Shown piece by piece: positions 48,898 through 58,153 of a DNA stretch of 64,000 nt (the first letter of the stretch is position 1; each line of letters opens with the position of its first letter). The stretch comes from JAGOUN01 sp040389005. GTDB lineage: Bacteria; Pseudomonadota; Gammaproteobacteria; JAGOUN01. The notes under the pieces were generated by a model. That model had not been told where the DNA came from and ran no database searches. It saw only the letters and a program-made list of their open reading frames with translations. The DNA is taken from positions 1 through 64,000 of the forward strand of contig JAZKAS010000022.1 of the NCBI GenBank assembly GCA_040389005.1, in the 5' to 3' direction. Both the position numbers and the translations under genes were made by a program.

Positions 48898-50028
48898 TTA
48901 GCTAACCGAACCTGTTTGAACCGATGATTGAATGCCATACAACGACAACATCACCCAACCAATGACGGCAGTTACTGCTATCATCATCATATAACCTAAA
49001 ATACGCCCTTTTTTGATAAATACCAAGCGTTGCTCTTCTAAATTTTCATCAGCAAGAAATTTGATACCTTTTTCAAGATTATTGGTCGTCGCAAACACTG
49101 TTAAACTAATTAACAAGTTTCCTTCAAACAAGCCAATAACCAAGGATTCGCCAAAGCCACTTCCCGCTCCTAAACGAATGACAATTTTTCTTAAATAATG
49201 CATCAAGTAAGGCGTCGCAGTGACGCCCATTTTATGCACAGCATTATTAAAACTCGACCCTGTTTTTAACATAGACGCCAATGCAATTAAAAACGTCGTC
49301 GCCGTATAAGGTTTATAAATATTCCACGGCGGCAATTTATCCAAAACATTACGTATGGGCATAAATGTAAAGCGTGATAAAGAAGAAATCGATATCACTG
49401 TCACAGCAATCAATGTCACTGCAATAAAAACAAGATAATTATGAATAAAAGTTGTCAACGCATAAAGATTTTGTGCCATGGGCGGCCAATTCTCCGGTGG
49501 ACTGAGTTTAACCATAAGAGGCAAGACAAATTCTGAAAATGATAATAATGAGCCAATCAAGACGAATATCATCACAACCGGATAAGTCAGCGCACCAACA
49601 AGGGCAGATTTTATAGATGTCATATTTTCTGCAAATTTAGTCACGACTTCACACGCAATAGCAACATCGTGCGACGAGGCTTCAATAATCGCGCTTTCTT
49701 GCGACGGCACCCAAAAAGCAATCGCGCGCTCAAAACGAACTCCATCTGCCATCATCGCTAAAATATCATCCACTAAAAACTTCATGGACGTATCTTTATT
49801 GTATTTTAAAATCATCGCGCCATATAAGCGAAGTGACGATTGTATAGAAATACCATTTTGCGTAAAAGTGCGAATAATGCGATAAAACTCTAAGCGTTTT
49901 TTTAAATCAAAATAAATATTTTTAATAAAAAAATAATTAATAAAAAATAACAAGCCTTTTTCAAACATTGTATAACTTTGTTTAGGCTTGAAATATGATT
50001 TCTTATTGAGATCTAATTTGCGTTGCAA
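48898..50028 (-). CDS. pilR: type IVb pilus inner-membrane platform protein PilR (GspF family)
   Basis: This protein of about 376 residues has the two GspF/PilC-type domains, each ending in membrane helices (ALTYPVVMIFVLIGSLLSF, VFIAVTLIAVTVISISSL, and near the C-terminus ILGYMMMIAVTAVIGWVML). It anchors the assembly ATPase in the inner membrane. The start is set at a TTG (50028) that follows AGGGGG and the pilQ stop at 50031-50033. The first ATG in this frame lies 13 codons upstream, inside pilQ, without a ribosome binding site. Confidence 0.88.
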   Translation of the reverse strand: MQRKLDLNKKSYFKPKQSYTMFEKGLLFFINYFFIKNIYFDLKKRLEFYRIIRTFTQNGISIQSSLRLYGAMILKYNKDTSMKFLVDDILAMMADGVRFERAIAFWVPSQESAIIEASSHDVAIACEVVTKFAENMTSIKSALVGALTYPVVMIFVLIGSLLSFSEFVLPLMVKLSPPENWPPMAQNLYALTTFIHNYLVFIAVTLIAVTVISISSLSRFTFMPIRNVLDKLPPWNIYKPYTATTFLIALASMLKTGSSFNNAVHKMGVTATPYLMHYLRKIVIRLGAGSGFGESLVIGLFEGNLLISLTVFATTNNLEKGIKFLADENLEEQRLVFIKKGRILGYMMMIAVTAVIGWVMLSLYGIQSSVQTGSVS

Positions 50029-50030
50029 GA

Positions 50031-51620
50031 TTATCCCCCTTCCAGTGGGTCGGTTAACAAACCACAATTATCTTCTACAAATCGAGGATCAACTAAGCCT
50101 TGAAATATCTTATCTATTCCATGCTCTAACGCTGTCATGCCCCCTTGTGAACGCCAAATACGCTCCGCGCTTTCAAAATCAAAGGAGCGAAATGCGGCTA
50201 GCACTTCTGACGTAGGATCCAACATTTCTGCAACTACCGTTCTGCCTGATATCCCTTTGCGACAATCAGCGCATCCTTCACTATTCACGAAACGAACGGT
50301 GTCTAATTTCTTATCTTTATAGCGATCTTTTTTTATGAGCGTATCTAGCCTTTCTAAAATAGCTTGATCATCATGGTCATTTGAAGCCTGCTGAACAAAT
50401 ACGTCATAGTGTAACGCACATTTTTTACAAGAAACGGGCACTAATGTTTGATAAATCAATAATGCAAGAAACGCAGGAGATGATAAAACGTGATTTTCAA
50501 ACCCTAAATTCAACAAACGATTATAAATAGCGACTGCGGATGACGCATGCACGGTCGTAAATACTTGGTGCCCTGATAACACGGCGGAAGATAAAAGTTT
50601 CGCCGAACGCTCATCACGCACCTCACCGACCATAATAATATCTGGATCACAACGCATTGCCACTTTAATCGCTTTGACAAAGATATTTTCTTCTTCCGCG
50701 AGTTCAATACGCTTGCTACTTAAATTAATTTGATTCGCGCCTGGAATCGCATACTCAGGAGGATCTTCTGTCGTCAGAATTTTTTTGCTGCCTTTTGTGC
50801 GACGAAACACTTCTGTCAACATCGTCGCTAGTGTTGTTGATTTACCAGAACCTGTGGTACCAGCAACAATCGTTACGCCTACAGGTTTTGCTTGCGCACG
50901 CTCCAACAGTTTAATTTGGTAAGGGCTATAGCCTAACTCGTTTAGCGTAATTTTAAGTTGTGCATCAACCGGCAAAAGCCGCATGACAATCGTGACCGCG
51001 TTGGGATAACACGGCGCCGTTTGCAAACGCAGTTTATAGTGACGTCGCATGCTATCAATTTCAAGATAAGTATCCAAAAGTGCGTCTTGCATTTCTTCAG
51101 CGTTATATTGCGTATCTTTGGATCCTTCAGCCGCTGCAACGTTATACACGTAGTTAACCAGTCGATTGACAGTACGGCTATCTAATTCACCTATTTTATA
51201 AATGAGCCCGTGAATTCGGAATTTAATTTCGGCACGATCTGCATAAATTTCCAAGTGAATATCAGACGCATGCGCACGAACCGCTTGAATAAGAATATCG
51301 TTAAATCGACGCTCAAGATCAGACTCATTTTCAACAACTAACGAAACATCGTGACTCAGACGATCCCTAAAAATAGACAGCAACTCTGGCGAAACATAAA
51401 TAGTTGCAATTTCACGGGCTTCTAATCCAAAATCTTTAATCGTCTGAGCGCGTTGTTTGAGAATACTGCTCGCGCTTTGACTAATGATACAATAGACACG
51501 ACCATTTTTTGATTCCGCGAAACAGAAATTTTGCCGCTCTTGATTCGTTAGTTGATCATCAAGCAGCAACTTCTCCGCTTTTGGAAGCTCGTCTGCAGTT
51601 GTAATTAATTTATATTCCAT
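50031..51620 (-). CDS. pilQ: type IVb pilus assembly ATPase PilQ (GspE/PilB family)
   Basis: This 529-residue hexameric secretion ATPase powers pilus extension. Walker A is VAGTTGSGKSTTLATML, the Asp box and Walker B include CDPDIIMVGEVRDERSAKL, and the His box is GHQVFTTVHASSAV. A C-terminal four-Cys zinc motif (CKKCALHYD and CADCRKG) is present as in GspE/PilB. Gene position between pilP and pilR matches plasmid R64. No separate retraction ATPase is in the cluster. Confidence 0.94.
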   Translation of the reverse strand: MEYKLITTADELPKAEKLLLDDQLTNQERQNFCFAESKNGRVYCIISQSASSILKQRAQTIKDFGLEAREIATIYVSPELLSIFRDRLSHDVSLVVENESDLERRFNDILIQAVRAHASDIHLEIYADRAEIKFRIHGLIYKIGELDSRTVNRLVNYVYNVAAAEGSKDTQYNAEEMQDALLDTYLEIDSMRRHYKLRLQTAPCYPNAVTIVMRLLPVDAQLKITLNELGYSPYQIKLLERAQAKPVGVTIVAGTTGSGKSTTLATMLTEVFRRTKGSKKILTTEDPPEYAIPGANQINLSSKRIELAEEENIFVKAIKVAMRCDPDIIMVGEVRDERSAKLLSSAVLSGHQVFTTVHASSAVAIYNRLLNLGFENHVLSSPAFLALLIYQTLVPVSCKKCALHYDVFVQQASNDHDDQAILERLDTLIKKDRYKDKKLDTVRFVNSEGCADCRKGISGRTVVAEMLDPTSEVLAAFRSFDFESAERIWRSQGGMTALEHGIDKIFQGLVDPRFVEDNCGLLTDPLEGG

Positions 51621-51637
51621 TATCAGCTCAATAAAAA

Positions 51638-52171
51638 TTATTTAGAAACATTAGAGACGCTTGGTTGATGAGACACTGATGCAGTTTGCACGCTGAAATC
51701 TTCAGTGATAGCACCTACACCACCTACCACAAAAGGTACCGAATACGTTTGTCGCGTATTGATATCTGTCATGCCTACCGAATAAGGTCGAATCAAGGAA
51801 ACACGATATTGATTAGCGACTATATCTCCTGGCCCCACTTGATAAACGACGCCTTTATCATCCGTCAATACAGCGTACAATGTATTATTAAATCCTTCAA
51901 CGCGTAGCACTTTAAAATTAAAGTTACCCATCGTTCGTTGCGCTTCAAGGGCATCCAGGCTGTTTTGCAATGTTAAAGCTTGCATCTTACGTTGCGCCAA
52001 AGATATTTGTTGCCCTAGTCTCGCAATATCCCCAAAGCTATCTTCCGACGCATTGTCTGTATCGTCTTGCACAACGGGAATACTCGTTTGTGTTTGCGTT
52101 TGTGCTTGTATACTAGGCATAACAAATAAGATCATCGTGAATAAAATAATTTTAGAAAATAAGTTAAGCAT
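51638..52171 (-). CDS. pilP: type IVb pilus biogenesis protein PilP
   Basis: This protein of about 177 residues has a signal peptide (FSKIILFTMILFVMPSIQAQ), a Gln/Thr-rich segment, a short helical stretch (IARLGQQISLAQRKMQALTLQ) and a small beta domain (FKVLRVEGFNNTLYAVLTDDKGVVYQVGPGDIVANQYRV) resembling PilP/GspC homology regions that contact the secretin. The start is the ATG at 52171 with GAGGGTG upstream; it overlaps the end of pilO by eight bases. Confidence 0.82.
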   Translation of the reverse strand: MLNLFSKIILFTMILFVMPSIQAQTQTQTSIPVVQDDTDNASEDSFGDIARLGQQISLAQRKMQALTLQNSLDALEAQRTMGNFNFKVLRVEGFNNTLYAVLTDDKGVVYQVGPGDIVANQYRVSLIRPYSVGMTDINTRQTYSVPFVVGGVGAITEDFSVQTASVSHQPSVSNVSK

Positions 52172-53462
52172 AAATTTCACCCTCGATGGTCCACGACATA
52201 TCATAATCATTATCCACGGCAAAAGTGATACTTTTTATCACTAAAGTGGGAAATCTCTTTAAGACTGACTCAAACTGTACCAGCTGCCAAAGTTTTTCAC
52301 CAGCTATTTGAAATTCAGTTGAATAAACACCATATCTACTACTTGATTTACTTTTTACCTTAAAATTATATAATTCTTTACTCAACTGCATATAAGAAAT
52401 CAATCGGTAAGATTCGGTGGGAATAGATTGAGTTAAGTTGTTTTCAGGAATTTCAATATTCGCCTCATTGAGCGCAATACGATTAAACGCTAACGTCTTA
52501 ACGCCACTATTATTATCTGAATCAATTACGCCATTCATCGGTGTTTTAGAATAAGCATACAAAAAAGAATCGAGCGTTCCATAATCAGAACGCGTAAGTC
52601 TTAGTCGCATGTTATGAGGAGTCTGCGTAATATAAGTTGCTGAAGCTAAATTCCACCCTTGGGATTGCAGGGGAATTAAATTTAATATATTTAAAACATT
52701 CTTCACTACGACATAGCCTGTTTTAGTTTGAATGGTGCGCTGAATTTTCGTGAAATAATTCGCTTTTTCTTGAATGGCTAATTGACGCTGTCTTTCTTGT
52801 TCAATTTGCTGTTGATACAATAAACGGGTAACGAGTCTTTGTTGTTGGACATAGTAAACCGTAGATATTGACACAATAATGACAACTACCAATACCGCTA
52901 TTTTTCTATAGAGAATCTTCGAAGGCTGCAGATAGCGAACCGTGTACGCTCGATCTTTTTTTAGTTTTGTGATGAAAGAAAAAAAATCTACCGCTTGAAA
53001 ATCAGGAAAATCTTCACTGGCCGTATCACTGCACATTAAAATTCCCTGAAGATCAACGCCATCAGCAATGAAAGATGTCTTTGCGATTTCAATAATTTCA
53101 CCGACAGAAACAAAGCTACCCACATAGTCACCAGCCGTGGCTTTGGGAACATCAGCCCCTGTCCATACGGTATTGTTTCTAATCACACACGCCCAATAGA
53201 CACTATCACTGATGCGATGCGCAAAAATTAAGTCTTTATAGCGACTCGCCAATAATCCTGCCAAACAAATGGCTTTATTGTGCGATTGATCTGCCAGCGC
53301 GACCAATTTAAGTTTGTTGCTGATTTTTTCCTTGATACTCAGCATCACGCCATAATGAAGATCCGTGTTGAACTGAATCGTTTCAATGCCGCTGCGATCA
53401 TCCACTGCCCAGCGCAAGCCGATAGCATATTGTGTTTTTACTCCAGCGAATTTGAGTAGCAT
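52164..53462 (-). CDS. pilO: type IVb pilus protein PilO (bitopic inner-membrane)
   Basis: This 432-residue protein has an N-terminal cytoplasmic half (about 1-180), one membrane helix (KIAVLVVVIIVSISTVYYV) near 190-208, a periplasmic coiled coil rich in Gln (RLLYQQQIEQERQRQLAIQE) and a C-terminal alpha/beta domain. This matches the PilO2/type 4b pilus PilO family, which links the cytoplasmic ATPase to the periplasmic secretin complex. It lies four bases after pilN. Confidence 0.85.
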   Translation of the reverse strand: MLLKFAGVKTQYAIGLRWAVDDRSGIETIQFNTDLHYGVMLSIKEKISNKLKLVALADQSHNKAICLAGLLASRYKDLIFAHRISDSVYWACVIRNNTVWTGADVPKATAGDYVGSFVSVGEIIEIAKTSFIADGVDLQGILMCSDTASEDFPDFQAVDFFSFITKLKKDRAYTVRYLQPSKILYRKIAVLVVVIIVSISTVYYVQQQRLVTRLLYQQQIEQERQRQLAIQEKANYFTKIQRTIQTKTGYVVVKNVLNILNLIPLQSQGWNLASATYITQTPHNMRLRLTRSDYGTLDSFLYAYSKTPMNGVIDSDNNSGVKTLAFNRIALNEANIEIPENNLTQSIPTESYRLISYMQLSKELYNFKVKSKSSSRYGVYSTEFQIAGEKLWQLVQFESVLKRFPTLVIKSITFAVDNDYDMSWTIEGEIYA

Positions 53463-53465
53463 GTT

Positions 53466-55037
53466 TTAATCACCAATAATGTAAGGAGTCACAACGATCA
53501 CTGTGGTTGTCTTAACTTTTTTTGTTGATTTTCCACCCCCAAATAACCAGTAATCTGTCGAGGTTGGCGAGCTAATATCTGTCGAACCTTTATCATCTTG
53601 GAAACCTGCGATCAATAAACTTTGCCCGCTATGCAATACCATGTTTTCCAAAAAGTTTTTACTATCAATGGTAGGAAGCTGAATGGTACTTGCACTGGTG
53701 CCACTTCCAGAGGTAATAGGCTCCATGTTAATCAATGTTGAAAGCTGCAAATTCAATGTGAGCATCACTTGATTATTAGCTTCTAACTTGGGGGTCACCA
53801 TCATGCTATAACCCGTGACAACAGTTCCAGGTGTTAAACTGGTTTGTGATGAATCTTGCGTCAACGTGGTTGAACTGGATGCTAAATAAGTACGTTCTTC
53901 TACACTTTGAATCGGCGCAGGCTGGCCACTGACCGTATAAACCGTCGCACCCGTGACTAATGTCGTTTTTCCTAATGTATTTAACGCGCTTAATATCTGT
54001 TTGTGAAGTGTGCCACCGCCCCCTGAAACTGTTAGCGACGACATGTTGCCAGCGAGGTCTTGATTCAGCAATCCACCCGGTTGCGTGATAATTTCCGCAC
54101 TATCATTCGATAATATATTTGCGACCGCATTAAGATCTAAACCCAAGTCTGTTGTAGAACTAGCTTGAACATCGTAGACATCGACGCGCACCGCAATTTT
54201 TTGATTGGTTTTTTTGTTAATTTTTTCAATGTAATCCGCTACTTTTTCTTGCACATCTGGATTATCAGTAATAGCGATATAACCCTCGACAGGATTGCCC
54301 TGTATTTTTCCAGCAGGCGATAACATGTCTTTCAAAGTTGTCATTGCTGCCGTCCAAGGACTATCCGCTTTGACAGTATATTTCAAGCTCATATCGGAAT
54401 TGCCGCCTACTGCCGATTGAGCGGTACTGCTACTGCCACTAGTGCTCGCTCCTGTCGTATCACTTGTCGAACTAATATTATTATCTGCAGTAAATGATCC
54501 GATTGGCGCATCTAACGCGTAAATTTTCGTTTCCAGCAAGAAGATATTAACTTTGCCGTCTTTATAATTCCAAAATAACCCATAACGATTGGCAAGCTGG
54601 CCAATCACTTGTTGTAAGCTGCCTTGATAAGGCGTAACACCTGCTGTATTCGTTTCTTTACTGGCTGCTTTTGTATTTACATCATCCGCAAACACAATCG
54701 GCACATGCGATAACTTAGAAATATTTGCAAAAGTTTGCGCAAGTGTTTCATTGACCCCAGAAGAGTAGACCAAACGCTGATTAAAAACAGGGGGCAATGT
54801 TTGTTTCGGAGTGATGACAAAATGATCGTCTGAAATAAACATTTCATCGCTTGAAGTCACAAGCGAAGCAGGTTTAATAATTCTATTTTTATCGTAAATC
54901 GAAGTCGCTTTTTGCGATGCCTTATCAGTATTTTTTTCATTGCTTTGTTCAGCTGCACACGCTACCAAACCAATAATACCGACAATAATCAAACTACTGC
55001 GAATATATTTAACTAGGCATTGATTTATATTGCTCAT
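53466..55037 (-). CDS. pilN: type IVb pilus outer-membrane secretin PilN (lipoprotein)
   Basis: This 523-residue secretin has a lipoprotein signal with lipobox GLVAC near residue 27, an N0-like/STN domain (TLAQTFANISKLSHVPIVFADDV), an N1-type domain (NPVEGYIAITDNPDVQEKVADYIEKI) and the C-terminal secretin barrel containing MVTPKLEANNQVMLTLNLQLS and TTTVIVVTPYIIGD. It forms the outer-membrane pore for the pilus. A Ser/Thr-rich linker lies near residues 190-215. AAGGA precedes the ATG. Confidence 0.93.
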   Translation of the reverse strand: MSNINQCLVKYIRSSLIIVGIIGLVACAAEQSNEKNTDKASQKATSIYDKNRIIKPASLVTSSDEMFISDDHFVITPKQTLPPVFNQRLVYSSGVNETLAQTFANISKLSHVPIVFADDVNTKAASKETNTAGVTPYQGSLQQVIGQLANRYGLFWNYKDGKVNIFLLETKIYALDAPIGSFTADNNISSTSDTTGASTSGSSSTAQSAVGGNSDMSLKYTVKADSPWTAAMTTLKDMLSPAGKIQGNPVEGYIAITDNPDVQEKVADYIEKINKKTNQKIAVRVDVYDVQASSTTDLGLDLNAVANILSNDSAEIITQPGGLLNQDLAGNMSSLTVSGGGGTLHKQILSALNTLGKTTLVTGATVYTVSGQPAPIQSVEERTYLASSSTTLTQDSSQTSLTPGTVVTGYSMMVTPKLEANNQVMLTLNLQLSTLINMEPITSGSGTSASTIQLPTIDSKNFLENMVLHSGQSLLIAGFQDDKGSTDISSPTSTDYWLFGGGKSTKKVKTTTVIVVTPYIIGD

Positions 55038-55046
55038 TATTTTTCC

Positions 55047-55691
55047 TTAAAAACCCGTCACTGGTCGTGCTTGATATTCGTTAGGTTTAAATACAACCAC
55101 ACCATTTTTCATAATTACCGCTTTTACTGCGAATCCATCACTCGATGCAGCGATACTGCCTAGCAAGTCATTCAATGTATTCTGAAAGGAACCATAAAAA
55201 ATATGCGAGTATTGAATTTTGAAATCATTAGGTGACGACCATTTTGCAGAATATCCTTGCTCTTTCGCCCAACGGGTCACGGTGGCACTGAGCGATTCTC
55301 CCGCAACGGCATAAAATACTTGAGGTCGGGCTTGCGTCAACGCCATAGCATCTTTTGCTTTCAATGCTACCCCCACTTTCAAGGTATAAGGATTAATGCA
55401 AAAAGCATCAAACTCAGAAGCCTCAGCCAACGTCGGCGCCTCTTCACCTCGAGTAAGTTCATACGCAAAGACAACCTTCACCCTATCTTTATTTTTTGCA
55501 TAATACGCAAGAGCTTGTTCTTTCGTAACTGATTTTGGCACCAAAGTCGTCGCACTTTCGTAAATGGCTGCAGGCTCAGCATTCTCTGAATTGACTGCAA
55601 AACCCGCATAGGCATAACACTGTAAGCCCGCAGCAAGAAGTAACGTACTCAAACGAAAACAACCGCTTCTCCACTTTTTGCTTATTCTCAC
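55047..55691 (-). CDS. pilL: type IVb pilus protein PilL / TcpQ-like
   Basis: This protein of about 214 residues has a signal peptide (LSTLLLAAGLQCYAYAGF). The C-terminal domain (about 135-205: LSATVTRWAKEQGYSAKW, then FKIQYSHIFYGSFQNTLNDLLGSI) matches the TcpQ family, which stabilises and targets the secretin. It is the first gene of the pil operon. GAGG lies six bases before the GTG at 55691; the upstream GTG at 55703 has no ribosome binding site. Unlike PilL of R64 it has no visible lipobox at the right place. Confidence 0.8.
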   Translation of the reverse strand: MRISKKWRSGCFRLSTLLLAAGLQCYAYAGFAVNSENAEPAAIYESATTLVPKSVTKEQALAYYAKNKDRVKVVFAYELTRGEEAPTLAEASEFDAFCINPYTLKVGVALKAKDAMALTQARPQVFYAVAGESLSATVTRWAKEQGYSAKWSSPNDFKIQYSHIFYGSFQNTLNDLLGSIAASSDGFAVKAVIMKNGVVVFKPNEYQARPVTGF

Positions 55692-55819
55692 AGCAAACCT
55701 CACGACTTTGATTAATAATTAAACAAACGCGTCTTGAAAATCATGAATTTTCAGACACTTCCTGAGATTATACTTAAGGAATTCTTAATAAGTAAAGGTA
55801 TGATTTTTAAAGCGCAAAA

Positions 55820-58081
55820 TCATCCTGTGGGCGAAGACAGTTTTTTAGATTCTGAAAAAGATGACTCAGTAGCAAACATCAATAGATTGGAGTTTGTGGT
55901 ATAGATAGGAGTTGCTACTAATGACACATCCGATGCATCTTTCTGAATTAAAAACGTTTCTTCAACTGCTTGAAAAAGAGAGCTGGCTTGTGTTGACAAC
56001 ACTTCAGCGATATTGGGGAGAAATACCTGCCATTTTTGCCAAACAACACGTGCTGACGCCGCAGGAATTTTATCTGCATGCAGCAATCGCATCCAACGAA
56101 CAAAAAGATAAGACTGGCTACAATAAATTTGTTGAAGCCACATGTCGGGCCAAGCTGCATGAGCAGGAAAATTCACTAAAAAATCGACTACTTGCTTAAA
56201 AAATTCTTCAGCAATCACTTTATTTTGTTTTTCCGCCACCTCAAACTCTGCTTTAAAAATCGCCAGAACACTCACATAGAGATCCGCATATGGAAGATGT
56301 TTCTCCGGTCGGCAAGCAATAGGAAATGCCGTCAATTGCTCTTTAAAAAAAACATATGTCTGAATGGCTACTTCAGAAAAACCCGTGAAACCCGTAATGG
56401 CGGAACAAATCTTAATCATTATCACATAAAGATGGCGCAACATATCCCATATTTTCTGCACTCTATCCCATACTTTTTGATTCCATGCACCATTTTTTTG
56501 AATATCAGTATCCGTTAATAATTGAGTCTTCATTAAAGCATTTTTGTGAATGGCTTGAAATATTTTCATAATTTCATCCAGTTCATCTTTAGAATTTATT
56601 TCTTTAGCTGCAAAGATTTGCAACACCTTTTCATACAGACAAATCAAATGCCTTGATTCGCTCAAGGCTTTTTTAGCAAACAAGCACGCAAAACTAAAAA
56701 TGAGCTGTGAAATTTCTTTATGTGCATCGCTTCCATCAAGCTCGCCATGTTTTTGCTCTAGGCAAATTAACATTTTTTCATACTGACTCACGAATTCTTC
56801 GATGTCTTGAAACACGACAAAGTCAAGTTGAGCATTCAGCGATATCAGCAATGCAGCGAATAATCGCGTTTGTTCAAAAGATTCCAAATCAAGCACTTTG
56901 ACAATCTTCAATAAAAAAGAAGACGAAGATTCTTCTATTAAAATTTTTTTTGCCCAAGCGGGTGTCGCAAATATTTCTAACAACACATGGATTAAATCAT
57001 TTTTTACGCCAATTGCTTTTTCAAAAAGACTATCTGCAGCAACTGCCCCTGCATTAAAATCAAAAATAAAATTAATAAAAATCAGCAATGTTTCAGGTGA
57101 GTGACGTAACGCTTTCAATACTTCTACCATCAACGGTATATCCATAAAAAAAACGCGATACAATAAAAGATCATACGACCCATCATCTAATTCAAAGGTT
57201 GCTCTGATAAAAGAAGGCGTTAAGAGTTGTTCTCGAAACATATTTTTCAAAAAGAAAGGTTGTCCGTTTAAGGGTTCTGCCAAGGCGACATATAATTCAT
57301 CACAAATTTCTTTTGCGGTATGCTTAGTCACGAGCATATCCGCTATTTTTTCAAAATACGGCTTTAGATTAAGTAAAAACATTTCCTCACCGGCCCAAAC
57401 AATATGCGTGTATTTAACACCATGTCTTGAACGTATTCGCATAAATTGACGTTCAGATAAATCTGACAAAGTAATGTCAAACAAATTATTCGCTTTCATC
57501 CACTCGCGATATCTACTTAATATACCTTGAATAATTTTTTTTATTTTAAGACTCGTCTCGATGTAAAAATGAGAATTATTTGAATTAATCAAACATTTTT
57601 TCGATGCATAAACATTTGAAGGTGCAAGTCGTTTTAATTCTTCATATAAAACAGGATAAAGTTCTTCTTGATACAAACAAGAGCTGGCCTCAAGCAGTTG
57701 CTCGCCGAGAGATTGAGTTATTTGCTGAGATTTTTTACCTTTCGACTTTAAAGGTGCTGGAAAAAAAACCTCTACTTCTTTACACCACTGCTCAAACGCA
57801 TGAAAATCTGTGAATGTTGGTTGCGTTCTACGAAACTTTAAAGAACTTCGGCTAAGAAGCGTTAGCGTTGATTCATACTCAATCTCGTCTAACGCTGATT
57901 GCGTGCTACTAGCGATCAACATGCGTTGCCGAATGCTTTCAATTTCTTCCATAGAATCAGCGATCAATAGAATCACTGCTGCCGGTTCTACATGGTCTTC
58001 AGCAGACCCAGAAAAAGGAACTGTTTTCCAGTATTTTAGCGGATCTTTTTGCTGAAGAGCCATTCTTAACGTCGATAACAT
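55820..58081 (-). CDS. large alpha-helical protein of unknown family (753 aa)
   Basis: This 753-residue protein has no signal peptide. It is almost entirely helical, with long amphipathic segments (ALRHSPETLLIFINFIFDF; KEISQLIFSFACLFAKKAL) suggestive of a HEAT-type solenoid, and some charged regions such as KSKGKKSQQ. No catalytic motif is recognised. There is no clear ribosome binding site; ATG 58081 or 58063 is possible. It lies upstream of the pil operon in the same direction but about 130 bases apart, so it is probably separate. It is similar in style to the 882-aa protein at 18253-20901. A candidate effector; inference only. Confidence 0.62.
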   Translation of the reverse strand: MLSTLRMALQQKDPLKYWKTVPFSGSAEDHVEPAAVILLIADSMEEIESIRQRMLIASSTQSALDEIEYESTLTLLSRSSLKFRRTQPTFTDFHAFEQWCKEVEVFFPAPLKSKGKKSQQITQSLGEQLLEASSCLYQEELYPVLYEELKRLAPSNVYASKKCLINSNNSHFYIETSLKIKKIIQGILSRYREWMKANNLFDITLSDLSERQFMRIRSRHGVKYTHIVWAGEEMFLLNLKPYFEKIADMLVTKHTAKEICDELYVALAEPLNGQPFFLKNMFREQLLTPSFIRATFELDDGSYDLLLYRVFFMDIPLMVEVLKALRHSPETLLIFINFIFDFNAGAVAADSLFEKAIGVKNDLIHVLLEIFATPAWAKKILIEESSSSFLLKIVKVLDLESFEQTRLFAALLISLNAQLDFVVFQDIEEFVSQYEKMLICLEQKHGELDGSDAHKEISQLIFSFACLFAKKALSESRHLICLYEKVLQIFAAKEINSKDELDEIMKIFQAIHKNALMKTQLLTDTDIQKNGAWNQKVWDRVQKIWDMLRHLYVIMIKICSAITGFTGFSEVAIQTYVFFKEQLTAFPIACRPEKHLPYADLYVSVLAIFKAEFEVAEKQNKVIAEEFFKQVVDFLVNFPAHAAWPDMWLQQIYCSQSYLFVRWMRLLHADKIPAASARVVWQKWQVFLPNIAEVLSTQASSLFQAVEETFLIQKDASDVSLVATPIYTTNSNLLMFATESSFSESKKLSSPTG

Positions 58082-58153
58082 CGCTACACATTTTTTTTGT
58101 ATTATTATGAGCCAGCAGTCTAACAGCAGAGTCTTAAAACAATCTGAAATGCA

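Noticed and set aside
50029..50067. pilR start inside pilQ
   Set aside because: No ribosome binding site; a TTG at 50028 directly after AGGGGG and the pilQ stop fits better.
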